The position numbers were made by a program, and so were the translations under genes. A stretch of DNA of 64,000 bases from Ignelater luminosus (Eukaryota > Arthropoda > Insecta > Coleoptera > Elateridae), in contig VTPC01091032.1 of assembly GCA_011009095.1 (NCBI GenBank), positions 1-64,000 of the forward strand. Direction: 5' to 3'. The notes under the pieces were generated by a model, which was given only the letters and a program-made list of their open reading frames with translations, had not been told where the DNA came from and ran no database searches. Below are positions 47,040 to 60,990 of the stretch, in pieces (the first letter of the stretch is position 1; the number at the start of each line of letters is the position of its first letter).

Positions 47040-48690
47040 ATTAGTATTGATTCTTGCTTTGGTTAATGTTAACCAGTCCTCGGTACAACCACAGCAAACA
47101 GTTTTTGGTAAAGTCACTATCATCTTAACAACAACGCGTGATTCAGGTGTCTTGAGACAAATTTCATATCTGAAAGATCGAAATTAACATATCTGAACGT
47201 CTCAATGCTTGATAGTCCTAGTTCATAGCAATAGTCCAATGTGATTGCGCCACTAAGATTTAGTTATATTATTCCAGACATTTCATAGAATTTAAATTTT
47301 ATAAAATTTCTACTAAATGGTTCCTTCAAGGTTTCTTAGAAAGAATTTGTGGTGGTTCGAACTCCACCTTAAACTGTATGGTATTCTCGTACTCGCGCGC
47401 ATCGACTAAACACGAGTACATTATTAGGAGGGAAGCCGAGAAAATAAAGTACTTAAAAAACCGAAGAGAAGAGTTATTACGAGCCCATAATTGAGTGACG
47501 TGATTGAGTTGAGATGTCAACGCTCTAGGATCACATTCCGGAGATCCTTAAGGCTTTCCATGGCTTTCTTTAAGTCATATTTATCTTTTTTACTACTGTC
47601 AGCCTAACACATTTAGCATATTCTTCTAAGGTAATATTTTCTAAAGGGCAGAATCGAAAATATTCTCTGTCCAAAACTCACATGGCCGTCCCAATGCCGT
47701 CGTTTGTACATGTTTAGAAGAGTAAACATTAGACAACTTTTTCCTTCTTGCATGTAAGTTCTGTTATTCTAAGTCAATCGTCAATAGTATTTTGTTCCCG
47801 TCAAATCTTTACCAGTTTATTGATAATTATAACAGAGAGGTTCATTGTCCGACAGTTTCTGATCCAGCCTATACAAACTTGTTCATCCAGTATTACCTGA
47901 GGCGCTTGATAAAATCAGTCAAAAGACTAAAGTGGATGCATTTTTAATAACCTGTTCTAAATTCTGGGTCTTTCTCTCTATAGTTGCGTTTTGTGCAGCT
48001 AAAGTTAGTCCAAAGCATTAATCTAATTTGAGATACCACACTTCAGAAAACTGGATGTTGCGGTTGTATCACCCCTTTTCTCCTTCTTGCTGATAACTAT
48101 TACTAGAAATTGAAAGACGAAAAGACCTCGCCAATGCCAATCAACCAATCAGAAGATGGTAGATCGGAGCCATGCCCAGTGGAAAACGTATAAAGACAGA
48201 AAAGGGAAAAGCTCAACAGGTAATCATCGGTGATTCTTCTATAGCGAACTGAAAACCAAGCCGATTTCAATGTTTCCAATCTTTACGGATTTAACTTACA
48301 CATGCGTTTTAATTCATTAAACCTTTCTACAAATTCAAGTCACTGCTATAAGGATTCAAATAAGAAATTGGTGCTGGAGCTAAGAAAACCTGTGCATACC
48401 ACCTGTGCATTCAGCTATCCGTTGTAACTGAGCTACCTGGTACCAACTGGTGTCCAACGTCTTTGAAGAAGACGCCGTTGACATCATCGCCGTCAGGGAA
48501 TTTCCTGGAAATTGGGAAATCGACTCCACAACCCGAATTACCGACGAATTGTGATCAGTAGTACTGAGGCTAGTACGCCGATACAAACTCAATCAATGGC
48601 ATTGTGAAACATGCAACCTTTGACTTCCATATCAGCGCAAGCACCGCGACCAACCACGTCAGTGTGCAATGATCTACTAACCACCCTGTC
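47040..48690. other. unassigned stretch before a Gypsy fossil
   Basis: No clear gene. The last part may contain eroded sequence of the element that follows. Confidence 0.4.
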
Positions 48691-48699
48691 ACGCAAGTT

Positions 48700-50460
48700 G
48701 AAAAACCAGCAGCCCCCTATCGTTGATCGTTTTCCAGAAGGTCCAGTTTAGCGCTTTTCTATTTATCAAACGAAAACACTCCTAGCCAAGTATGTGGCAC
48801 TAGCTCGCCAGGAATCAGATCTGGTGACACTTTGCTGAACGTTGTTGATAATAGACGAAATCGCCGTCTACTGTGCTTTTACCCAGGCAGCCTTCATCGA
48901 TGAACTTATCACTGGTGCATCGGAAATCGAGGCGTCGATTGGAAAAAAGGACAAATTCGAGCTCCAGAAACGGAGTTGCTTCAGTATCGTCAATTTCCCA
49001 ACGACATTACTACAGGGACACAAATGTCACAACCTCGTTATCCCAGGCCTGCAGTCCTTACGGGACGACGAATCCTTTAATCAAGTCGCAATCACCCCTT
49101 CTAGAAGAGGGATGCCCGTTTCAGTAACTCTCAGTAGCACCCATTCAACATACCAACAAGAGTTGCGCCACAAATGCGGGAAAGCGGGACGAAGCCCCCA
49201 TCAATACTGACGCCTTTGATTCACCCATTAAGGCTCAACCGTTACACTTCAGTTCCGCACCGTCTCTAGTATCCGGGACCCCAGATCGTCGACACTCAAT
49301 AGTTTCAGTTTCGGAAAACTGCTATCTTAGACTGTAAGTTACTTGAGGTCAAGTCGCCACAATCGATACCACTCATCGATGTTTCCACCTTGGTACATTA
49401 GATAGAACAACCATTCATTATAAAATGAACCCTGAGGATCATCCTTAAGATGCCCCCGTCTCTTAACGCCTACCGAGGACTCCCTCCAGTTCGAACTCCT
49501 CCATGTGCTCAGCGACTTTAGAGATATCAACACAGATGTCTTCGATGAGTTTCCAAGGCCGTTCATAATGCACACCACAAAACATCGGATTCGATTTCGA
49601 AAAAATGTCCCCCGTTCCAGCAACGTTTATATCGCTACTCCGAGAAGAAAAAGAACCACCAACAACAAGCAAGTGCAGCAGATGCTGACAGATGGTGTCA
49701 TTGAGCAGCCTACCTCCAAGTTAACCCGCCTATCGTCATCGTGCAAAAGAAAACTGGGGAGCTTAAATTATGTATGTGGTTTCGCCGTGTGAACAAACAG
49801 ACCTGAGACGTATCCACGTGCTTTCCGATTATTCAAGAAATGCTTTGGGATCTGGGTCAAGCACGGGTGTTTTCTTCAATAGATCTCAAGTCGGGATGCT
49901 GGCAGGTGCCTATGGAAAAATTATTGACTCCTGGTGGCGCACTCTACCAATTCAAGGTCAGAAGCGCCAGCCACATTCCGGCAATTAATGATGTGTTTGT
50001 TCGAGACACTTCAAATTCATGGTCTGCAACGCAATCCTAAAAAGTATCGTCTTGGCGCCTTCAAGATTCAATACCCTTGCTACTGAAAATCGTCCGCAAC
50101 AACAGCACCTCGACTAGATCAGGGAAACCATGCCACCAGAAACGAAAAAGAGCTTCAGACATTCGTTGTAGTCTGCGGATGGCTCTGTGACTACATTCCG
50201 GAGTTTGGCTAGCTTGGCACTTTTTTGATGATGTGGGCGTTGTCTGAAGAAGGCCCTGGACAGTCCGCGTTCGTTCGAGTGTACCGAGCCTTAGCTACCG
50301 TTCGTCTTGAAGACAGACGTAAGTGGCATTGGTATATCGTCTAGCTACCACAGCAACGAGCAAGAGTCTTTGGCTGTCGTGTGGGCAACGAGGAAATATC
50401 GGTCGCACTTTGAGGATCGTCCGTACATCTTGCGAATAGTTAACCTGGCTGCAGCAAATG
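48700..50460 (+). mobile_element. Ty3/Gypsy LTR-retrotransposon fossil, internal part only
   Basis: A trace of a gag zinc knuckle appears near 49170. A reverse transcriptase section spans about 49500-50040, with the family's blocks on minimal sequence before the core and on FSSIDLKSGCWQVPM. An RNase H section lies near 50330-50440. No LTR, protease or integrase could be recognised. The element is clearly broken (roughly ten breaks) and old. Confidence 0.7.
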
Positions 50461-51995
50461 AAGGACCGTAACTCTTAAATTACTCCGATGGTATTAAATT
50501 AATTCTCAGTAAATTAATAAGGAGTAATACGTATAGAAATATTAGAATTCGCGTGGGGCTCGCATCACTAACATTTTTTATTGCTAATTCTCGTATTTCT
50601 GTCATTACTTTTTATGGTGCTTTCTCATTTTATTTTTAGATCTAAGACGAACCGTCAGAAATGGAGTGATTTTGTTTATAAGACCCTTAACATACCAAGA
50701 ATTAAATACGTTTGCTTTGTAAAACGAGGAATCTTCTTATTAATGCACCAAAACGTCGCCGTTCCGTTTCATGTGAAGGTCGCTTTTGTAGTATTTGTTG
50801 TTTATTAAAAGATTTTAGTCATTCGTTATATGTGTAGATTCAAAAAGGAGAAGATCTTGTATAAGTTAACTATGTGATTAGTTGTGTGTTGCAAGAGTTT
50901 CGTTTACCTAATTAGTAAAGGTCAATAAAGCTGTAATTAATTTAAAGTAAAGGCAGCTAGCCAAGTGAATATTCCTACTTATCGTTACAAAACTAGCACC
51001 ACTTTTGCTGAGATGAAGTTCTCTCATTGTATTTTACATGTTGTGTTGGCACACGCCCTGTTAGTAAATATGTAAGTTGAAATAAGTTACAGGAACAAAA
51101 TCAACGCCAGTACTAATTTGCAATAATGCGGTGCTATAGTCACATAAAACCATCGAAAAAGATAATTAAAATAACATAATTGAATACTCAATAATTATTT
51201 TTTACACTTTTTTAATCTGACATTTTACAGGTTTGATATCATGCAAAAAAGTTGGACTATTCAATTCTTATTGGAAATATCCCATAGTTGATTACAGTTT
51301 AGTTGTGTTGAGACACAACAGTGTATTATGTAACAAGTGCTAAAATGATGGATTTGCTTGCACGAGTGCGAATGAGTAGAAAAAGTTGCACTTTTGGCAT
51401 GGGTTGCATATGCTATTTTTTCTAAGACAGTGTCCAAACAATTTTTTTTTTGATATAACTGTTGGTGTCAAAAGCGGCCTACCCAAAAGATACATTTTTA
51501 AGTACTAGTGCGCAAAAATATTACTTTTAGACACTATTGCTTCAAAAGGCCTCTTTTGGCACCAAAAAATGTATTAGAAATTGCTACTTTTGACACGGGT
51601 GTAGAAAGAAAATGTTTGTTTCGTAGCAATTCACCCTGACGAATAGTTATGAGCTGATATATAAGAGCCCAATCATACTTAATGACATTGATTTAGCATT
51701 ATTTACTGTCAATAAGAGGAGGGATTTCTACATTTGTAGTCTTTCAAAATACACCTTGACACTTGAACTATAAAATATTGTATAGTAATTGCTCAACTTA
51801 ATAAATGAAGTCTGTAGGTTTACGATGATTTTAGAAGAGTTTAGAACATCAAATTTTGAAGTTCGCTATTGAATCCAAAATGACTTTTACTAAGGTTTTG
51901 GAGTGATTTAGTTTTAAAAGCAAGACTGCTCTGGCGATTCTTGAAGATTATAAAAATGCAGATACAGACTAATGCATTAATTAAGTATTAGAGCT
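50461..51995. other. AT-rich stretch; repeated CTTTTGGCAC-like words near 51380-51600
   Basis: No gene. Between 51380 and 51600 words such as ACTTTTGGCATGGG, TTTTGGCACC and CTTTTGACACGGG recur in both orientations, which may reflect an eroded inverted-repeat element. Confidence 0.35.
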
Positions 51996-51999
51996 AGTA

Positions 52000-54430
52000 A
52001 ACTAAAGAATAGCGACAAATGTAACGGAATACAAGGCGATATAAAAAAAGTAGCATATATTAAATTAAAAATCACAAAATTCTGCATACTAAAAATCATT
52101 CAAGTCTATGCCCCCACTACATCCTACGAAGACCAAGAAGTTGAGACGCTCTATAAAGAAATAAGTACAGCCATCCAACAAAACCGGGCAAAAGGCAAAA
52201 TTAGGCGGAAAAAAGAGAAACTGATAAAGAGAAGCTGATGAAGAGAAAATTGGATATTTTGGGTACAGCGAAAGAAATAAACGAGGACAGATGCTGCTGA
52301 ATTTCCTAGAACAGCAGAAAATCTACGCCATGAATTCTACAAATTATACAAAAACAAGCCAAATAGAAAACGAACTTGGATCTTCCCAAATAAGAACACA
52401 AACATAAAATAGACTACACATTGTCAACTAATAAGAGAATATTTAAAGAAGTATCAGTGATCAACTATATGGGAGCAGCAAGCGACCATCGAATTGTTCG
52501 GGCAGAGCTGATAATAAACAAAAATAAAAAATAAAAAACATACCATCTGTAATAGATACGAAGCTCTTAAAAGAAAAAACTAGCAAATACATCAAAAAAC
52601 TCAAAGAAAATTTAAACACAACTCCAGACTACGCTGAGAAGAAGGATCGAAACAATGAAGTACCAAAACTGAAGACGACTATTAATAAAAAAAGGAGAAA
52701 ACGGTTCTATCGAAAATCCAATAGAGAAGATACGAGAAAACAGACAGAGAACATGATACAACAAGCGATAGAGAATGACAAAAATATGAAAAGCGTAAGA
52801 ACGTCACTCGGAAAAGTCTACATCAACGCAATTAAAAATGAAGACGGAACGGAAATAACAAACAGAAAAAAGATACTGAAAACGACAGAGAAATTCTACA
52901 AAGACCTTTACGAACAAAAACAAACAGCATCAGACAATATCAAAAAATCTCTGAAAAAAGCAGTTATGAATGTAGGTTCAGAAGACATCCCAGATATTTT
53001 AGACGACGAAGAAATAATGAGCAACATCAGATCTATGAAAAGTAACAAAGCTCCGATGATCGATGGTATATTTCCGGAACGCATCAAGGAGGGCAAGGAA
53101 GAAAAAAAAGGAAAAAAGTAGCGAATACATTAAAGAACTCAAAAAAAATTAAATCAAACTCCAGAAAAAAAAAGAAAAATCCCAGAAGAATGGAAGAATT
53201 CGCTGATAGTCCTACTGCACAAAAAAGATGATAAAAACGACCTACGAAATTATAGACCCATATCACTATTAGCACAAATCTATAAACTGCCAACCAAAGT
53301 AGTAGTTAACAGATTAGAAAATAAATTGGAACAATTTCAGAATTGCAAACAAGCAGGCTTCAGAAAAAACTATAGCAGATCCGACCATATACGAACACTG
53401 AGAACACTAGAAGAAAAATTCACCGAATATAACCTACCACTATATCTAGCCTTCGTCGATTAGGAGAAGGCATTCGACGGCGCGGAATGGTGGGCAGTAC
53501 AAAGAGCCCTTCAGAAATGCAGAGTAGACTATTGATACGCAGAGTTGTTCAATCAATATACGAAAAGACAACAACAGTAATGCAATTACACGATAGAACT
53601 CAACCAATTCCCATTCAACGGGGAGTAAGACAAGAAGATTCAATGAGACCTAAACTGTTTATAACCGTAATGCAAGACCAGTTAAACTGGGATGGTAAAG
53701 GGAGCATGATAAAAATGGAAAAAGGTTAAATAATTCAAAATTCGCAGATGACGTGGTCCTAACAGCGAACAGCTTCGAAGAGTTAAAGACAATGCTAGAA
53801 GAATTAAAGAGAGAATCTGAAAAAATAGAGAGAATACTAAAATAAAACCAACCAAAACGAAAACAGGGATTTTATTGTGGTCGATCTATCATAAAGGGCA
53901 CCGAAGAATATGTCTACTTTGGACAAATCATTAGTTGCGGGAAGGCAAGCCAGACAGCTGAAATTGAGGGACATAAGATCAGCATGGCGCACTTTTGGTA
54001 GGCAAAGCAAAATTTTGAAGGACCAGAAGATTCTATTGAAACTAAGAAGTTCCGTTCGTTAAACATGGTCCTTTACTAAGGGCCTGATAAATAAAATGGT
54101 TAAAACACAAAGATTCATGGAAAGATTAATGTTAATATTAAATTGAAAGACCGAATGAGAAATGAAGACATCCATCAAAAAACTAAATTAAAAGATGCAA
54201 AACAACATGTAGCATCGTTAAAGTGGCGATGAGCAGGGCACACTTTGAGATAGACGGACAACCGTTGGAGCAAAGAGATTCAACGGTGGAGACCCTTGCT
54301 GAAAAGCAGAGGCAGAGGTCACCCACAAGCACGATGAAGAGATGATTTGAAGATGATGGCAGGATTTAACTGAATAGGAAAGGCGCAGGACAGAGAATTA
54401 TGGAGGCTGATAAAGAAGAAAAGCTGGCCC
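52000..54430 (+). mobile_element. RTE-type LINE, decayed (third copy)
   Basis: The endonuclease end is visible (IIQVYAPTTSYEDQEVETLY near 52100; RNKRGQMLLNFLEQQKIYAM near 52275). An open frame at 52753-53121 holds the segment before the RT. The RT reads WKNSLIVLLHKKDDKNDLRN near 53195, YRPISLLAQIYKLPTKVVVN near 53250, QAGFRKNYSRSDHIRTLRTL near 53355, a stop inside LAFVDxEKAFDGAEWW near 53450, and NSKFADDVVLTANSFEELK near 53735 with both Asp kept. The tail is WRDDLKMMAGFN and AQDRELWRLIKKK near 54400. Frameshifts and stops throughout; the N-terminal endonuclease is mostly missing. Confidence 0.75.
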
Positions 54431-54472
54431 AACTCTTTACATTATGCTCAACCACATGAGGCAGCTGTTACC

Positions 54473-54900
54473 TTCTTGACCTGCCAGTGTCTGTATTACG
54501 AGACTAATTCGTACTGGGAACCTTATCTTCAGCAACTTAAAAGTGTGTCTGTCTTCAAAGATTATGTTGTTCACATATTATTACCAAAAAGTTGCAATAT
54601 TACCAATATCAAGTTATGTGAGATTCTACGTAAATCCATCTTTATGAGAAAACGGTTTAAGGTTATCAAAATGAAAGAATTGTCTTGAAAAGATGTATAA
54701 TGTGGTGCCTCAGCAAGACTATTTCGAGCTGCAGCTCTTACTTGGAAAGGTTATGGGGTGCAAACTTGAAAATTTTTGTGGAATATCGGAAAGTGGCAGC
54801 ATTCATCGAATGGATGTCGAAAGATCTAGTATACAAAGCGTCATTATTGATTCCATCATACAAATGGAAAGCAACGAACGTTCATCAAATTGACAATTAA
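54473..54900 (+). other. unassigned open frames, possible gene or repeat fragment
   Basis: Two consecutive frames (54476-54688, 70 codons; 54685-54900, 71 codons) have balanced amino-acid use (SYWEPYLQQLKSVSVFKDYV; AAFIEWMSKDLVYKASLLIP). They could be two halves of one coding fragment with a frameshift, or chance. I recognise no domain, signal peptide or splice structure, and give no function. Confidence 0.25.
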
Positions 54901-57225
54901 ATGAGTATCAGAAAAACAGAGCAGCTTTTTCTTTAGGGCTAAATAAAAACGAAACCGTTAATTTTAATTATCTTTGCTGGTACTCAAATGTCTAAAGCTG
55001 ATCGTAAGAATATTTATTGGCAACTGGATGATACATAATAATAATTAATGGCAGATTCGTTCAATAATTATAAGTAAAATTTTCACCATATTATAGTATG
55101 TCATGAATTTCTTATTTAATGCATCGCTGATCATCTATGACAACAATAATGTTTTATATTGCTGCAATAATTAACAACGACGAGTGCAATAATTAAAATG
55201 TATTTTATGATTACAGGTAAGCGAGACGGTAAAAGATAAACTATCACTAATTACAGTTTGAATTGTGTTTATTACTTTGCTTTCTGTTTTAGTTCTGGAT
55301 TGCACCGAAAGCTTATTATTAACTTGTTTTCTTGTATTCTTAATCAACTGTTTTATGAAAACAACAGCCGATAGTGAAGAAACATCTTAAACCGCACAAA
55401 ATCGTAAACTTCATTTTTAGGTTAACTAAGAATAGATTTAATTGAAGAAAAAACTGTTTTATAAAAATAGTGACAATAAAAAATCCCTAATGTACTAACA
55501 TTCATGTTTCTTATTTGTCTTTCTTTTCTAATCTATGTTTACGTCCATAATTGTCTTGAGAAACAAATGAAGAAAAATGTATTTAAAAATAAAGACAGTT
55601 AAACGAATGTCGCGCGAGTAATTAAGAAAATTTAAACCAGAAAAACAAAAGTAAAACGTCAAACTGTTCAGCGGACAGGTGAATAGAGGTTGTTTTAATT
55701 TTAAACTTTAAAAATAGTCAAACAAATCTAGAATTCTAATGTAGTACTACGATTTGTCCAAATGAAATGGGTCTTGTACATGTCAGACACAGACTAATGA
55801 AAGTACATTCGCTTTTTAAAGCGAGGGGGGATTTCGTGTTTTAATTCCTTTTACTCTGGAACAGCGAATACGAAACTATTCAAGGGAGAAACAACAATAA
55901 AACCGAATGAATAGCCGTAAACTGTCCCATATATACTTTCTCTTGATTACAAGTTATGCGTGTTTGAAAATCAAACTGTCCATAAAGCTGCTTATAAATA
56001 GATCAGAGCATTAAGAATCTCTTTGAGGATGGATGTAATCAAAGACTGCAGAAGCTGAGGTCAAGGATTTTATGTACGGTCCACTTCTTCGCCTTCTTGC
56101 AAGTCTAGACTGTTAGTTGAGTGTGATATGGTGACTTTAACAACGGGAAGCTTTTGGTTTCACCGCCTGCCAAGAAATGTACTTGCGGTATTTTTTATTC
56201 TCTTAGAGAAAATAAGAACATAAAAGATGTGAATTCCGTGGCAAACCGTGATATGTAAGGCTTTGTATGGATTCAGGGGTTTTATTTTTAAATCTCCTTT
56301 TTTTAATTCTGCATGTTTCGTACTACACTTTGAGCTAATAAATCTAAAGCTTTACTGGATATATGATTATTATTATTATTGCTGTTCGTTTTTAAGACAT
56401 TCAGTTCATCATTAAATATTAAAAGTGCAAATGTAACATTATTTTAGCATGCTAAAATGAGAAAAAATTGTCTTAAATTATCATCAATACCTAAAAAGAT
56501 ATTACATCGAAAAATGTGCAATTACTCGATTTAATAGGTTACAACAAACAAGATTTTACAAGTTAATTGCCAGTTTTGTTAAAAAAAGCTTCTCTCTACT
56601 ATTTAAAATTTTGTCAGAATCCTATTTTGTAGTTTCAATACTTTCCATTTATATAAGATTACAGCAATTGGAGAAGTAGTTAATAGCATCTGATATACAG
56701 CGTCTCAGAAAACGCGAAACATGCAAAGCAAATTACCACACGGAAATAACAATGTGGCAGCATCGGAATCCAAGTGTCGGCATTTTCCTTGACAGGAATT
56801 TTTCCGTGCTGTGTCAGAATTCGCTCTTCAGAGATATTTCCATTGATGAAAATCTCACACCCAAACTTTCAACGATAGATGAGAAGCGAATAATGCTAAC
56901 AACTCAAGTACATCTACAAATCCTAACTACCTTCATATAAAAAGTCTTGAAACTTCAACTCAAGCAGTTCTGCCTTCACAAAAAAAAACACAGCAAATCT
57001 ACAACGAAAAGCAATCAGATCAAAAAGCAAACTTTTCATACAGGATAAGATAAGAGCGAAGAGGCAATTGATATGTAAAAAGCTCTTTACGTATATTAGA
57101 AGAAAATCCACGAAGCCAACATTATGAGACAAAAGAAGTACTAGACTCTATTGCAGGCATGACGTATTAATCACGCCAAACTATCTAATTTTAAATATTG
57201 ATAAGTCAATAACACAAGATCATGA
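54901..57225. other. AT-rich stretch without recognised features
   Basis: No coding homology or RNA gene. A TACAGGGTGTATC motif lies just beyond at 57258. Confidence 0.45.
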
Positions 57226-57399
57226 CTCGTGCGTATGTCGTAAACTACTTATTAACGTACAGGGTGTATCAAAGTGGTTGTCATCATGGGGTAACTGGCT
57301 TAGTATTGATGATAGCGAAAAACGGCTTTCGGGAGCATAGGCTACTTTTTTATCCTGAAATCAAATGTGAAAACAAAATTCAAATATCATGGCCTATTG

Positions 57400-60300
57400 G
57401 CGAAAAATAATTGTTTCCCAAAACTGTAACTAAATTTAAACGTGATAATCGTAAAAGTGAAGAACACAACAGACAATATAATGAAAATAGTGCCAAAAAC
57501 AATGGTGAAAAATACAAAAGATGCAAGAGATGTGGTGCAAAACCGAATCACGATGCGTCACAATACCCAGCAAAAAATGAAAGATGCAGGAAGTGCAAAT
57601 TTATAGTACATTTCGCTGCACAATGTAAAACAAGAAAACTGCCCGAAGTAGAAACGGAAGATGAGTCTACAGATTCCGATGAGGATTACAATTTTTTAAG
57701 AGTAATTCGTATAAATAAAATAGGAAAACAAGAACCGTGGCAAGTAAAATTAAGTGTAAACGGTCACAAAGTAATTTATAAAATAGATACTGGTGCAGAT
57801 GAGAGCGTACTCAGCTACAAAGATTACAAACAAAAGTTTAATCCGTATTACAAATTGCAGGATACAACGCAAAACTATTAGGTCCCGGAAATGGTAAGAA
57901 ACAAGAATTGAAAGTTTATGGAAAAGTTAAATTACCAATCAAATGGAGTGGGGATAGATACGTGATTAATTGTTTTGTGGTAGACACATCAGAAAATCTA
58001 TTAGGTAGACCAGTCTTGGAAAAACTCAAACTAGTTCAATGAGTCAATCATAAATTAGAAATAAAGAAAATCAGTAACGTAACGAACGAAAGAAATAATT
58101 TCAAACAAAAAATAAGGCAAAAATATCCTGAGCTATTCAAGGGTTTAGGAAATTTAAGAAATTTCGAATATGAAATAGAGTTGAAGGAAAATGCGGTACC
58201 ATACGCGATCACGACGCCAAGAAGAATACCGTTGACGCTAACGAAAGAAGTCGAAAAAGAACTAAACCGAATGGAAAGGGACGGCGGCGTGATAGTGAGA
58301 ATAGAAAAACCGACCGAGTAGTGCGCCCCCATGGTTGTAGCTCAAAATAAAAATGGTTAGGTACGCGTTTGTTTGGATCTAACTGAACTTAATGAATTTG
58401 TGAAACGTGAAGTTGAAGATGAAACTTTATCGAAGTTGCAATAAACGAAAGTGTCCTCAAAATTAGACTTTTCAAGAGAATTCTGGCAACTAAACCTAGG
58501 AAAAAAATCCCAGGAGTGTACAACATTCTTAACACCTTCTGGACGGTTCTCGTACAAGCGAATCCCATTTGGCATAACTTCTGCGCAGGAAATATTTCAG
58601 CGAACAATTAACAAAGTCATGAACGAGGTGAATTCAGACCAAGTTATCGTACACGCGGACGATATTTTAGTTACGGGTCGGAGTGTCGAAGAACACGACG
58701 AACTTTAACATAAAGTGCTCAAGATACTGTCTAAAAACGGATTAACTTTAAATAAGGACGAATGTGAATTTCGCAGGAGTGAAACACCATACTTAGGCTT
58801 TATAATAAGTGCAAATGGTATAAGACCAGACGCGAAAAGTGTAGAAACAATTAAACAATATCCAGTGCCAACGGACGTGACAACAGTGAGGTGGTTTCTC
58901 AGTATAGTAAACTATTTAAGCCGATTTATAGCCAATGTTGCTAGAAAGACGCAATCTACACGAAAAGACAGAGTGTTTATGTAGACCGACAGACATCAAA
59001 CTGATTTTTAAAGCTAATCGAAGGCATAGCATCTACAAGAGTGCTAGCAAAATTCAGCACAAGTAAGAAGACGCGAGTGTCTTCAGATTCTTCATCGTAT
59101 GGAATCGGTGCAGTTCTCGAACAACAACAAGAAGATGGTCTGTGGCAACCAGTATACTTCTGCTCAAAAATGTTAAGTAAGACGCAACACTGTTACGCCC
59201 AAATTGAAGCCTTATCTGTGACAGGGCTTGCGAGAGACTTGAACAATTCTTATTGGGAACAAAGTTCGAAATCCTAACAGACGACAAACCACTCACATCT
59301 ATCTTGCAAACCAAAGAGTTAAACAGATTATCTAACAGGCTCCAAAGATTTAGGATAAGGCTTTCGAAATTCAACGAGATACAATATGTGCCTGGGAAGA
59401 ATTTTTACATTCCTGATGCGCTTTCAAGAGCCCCACTTGAAAGTGGAATGGAAGATCAAGATATTTTGATGGACGATGTTGATATATATATGTCAACTCA
59501 GTTATACAGCATGTGTCTCAAGAGATGTTCAGCGAAGACGTTATAAGAAAGGAACAGGCTGAAGATTCAGTTATCCAAACAGTGATGCGAGTGAACATCA
59601 TGGAAGAAGGAACAGCAAAACATAAATGCCACTGAATACTTCAAACACAGTTATGATTTGAAAACAACCAATGAAATATTAATGTATCGAGATCGGATTG
59701 TGATACCAAGAATGATGACGTCCACGAAGGTCACATGGGCATAAATAAATGTCTATTACGTGCAAAGGAGACAGTGTGGTGGCCAGGATTGCGACAACAA
59801 CTCATAAACCTAATTGAGTTCTGTGAAACATGCCTGAAAAATAAACAACCATCGGTAGAACCTACGATTCCATCCAAGTTACCAACCAGGCCCTGGGAAA
59901 TAATTGGAGCAGACTTAGCTTGTCACAACAACAATACTTACCTAGTAATTCAATATTACTACAGTAAATACCCAGAGATTAGAAAATTACAAAATACTAC
60001 AAGTCAAGCCATTGTAGAATACTGTAAAGAATTAAAGATGTTATGTCCCATCATGGGATACCCACCGAGCTAAGATCAAATAACGGAAAACAGTTAGATA
60101 GCCAGGAATTCAGGAGATTTGCCAAAGAATATGGGTTGAACTGCAGCCCGGAATACCAGCAATCAAATGGTCTAGCGGAAAGTGCTGTAAAACTGGTAAA
60201 AAGGATTCTTCACATGAACTAATACCCGTACATTGCCCTTTTGGCCCATCGTAATACCCCTACGAGAAAGGGTGGCCGGTACTAAGAACAAACTAAGTCC

Positions 60301-60960
60301 GAAACTGCCAAACTATAAAGAAATAAGAGAGAAGATGGTACAAAAACAACAAAGGCCGAAGAACCACTATGATCAGAGGCACAGGGTCAAGGACAATACC
60401 GAATTAGGAAAAGGGTATCGGGTATGGATAATCAATATGAAAAGAGAAGGGCAAATCAAAGAAAAAACAGCAGACCCTCGGTCTTACATGGTCGAAACGG
60501 ACAAAGGTGAAGTAAGATGGAATAGACGACACCTACAACCCCTTCCCAACAACTATCAATATCTAAATGGAGAAGGAGAAGGAGAAGGAAAAGAAAATCG
60601 AAGTAGAAATGATTCTCAAGATCTTGACACCACTCGTAAGAGCCGTAGACCAACAAGATTACCATCTGAGCTGGAGGACTACCTATTGTAAGCATTAGCC
60701 AATTAAATTCCTTTTTTTTTGTTTCAGCATATGACAGCTAGTTTCAATATTTATGTATAATGTTTTAATTTTGAAATGTTATGTTCTCTTTAAATGTCCA
60801 TGTATATTATGTAGAATTTATATAAGACGTTGTATTTGTATTGTACTGGAGAAAGGGGGATGTAACATGCGCATGGCTGATCAGTCAGTCGGTGATGAGC
60901 ATGCAAAGGGCATGCACGGCTACGTACACAACCAGTAATGTTATGCAACAAATAAACGTG
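57400..60960 (+). mobile_element. Ty3/Gypsy LTR-retrotransposon fossil, gag end to 3' LTR
   Basis: Parts in family order: two gag zinc-knuckle-like Cys motifs (about 57520-57635), protease with a DTGA active-site motif (about 57785), reverse transcriptase (about 58140-58760) with an ADDI catalytic motif near 58655, RNase H (about 59040-59530), integrase zinc-binding and core regions (about 59720-60230), and a basic C-terminal integrase tail ending at 60691. A polypurine tract and an LTR-like start follow. No 5' LTR was found, so it seems 5'-truncated. Broken in roughly ten places, but better preserved than the copy at 48.7 kb and so probably younger. Confidence 0.85.
60849..60860 (+). other. 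polypurine tract of the Gypsy fossil
   Basis: GAGAAAGGGGGA directly precedes TGTAACATGC, the usual layout of plus-strand primer and 3' LTR start. Confidence 0.65.
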
Positions 60961-60990
60961 TAAACCTCAAATGTGTTTGTGTTTTATATA
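60861..60990 (+). repeat. putative 3' LTR start of the Gypsy fossil
   Basis: Begins with TG after the polypurine tract and contains a polyadenylation signal (AATAAA near 60950). Its outer edge is not determined because no second LTR is available for comparison. Confidence 0.5.
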
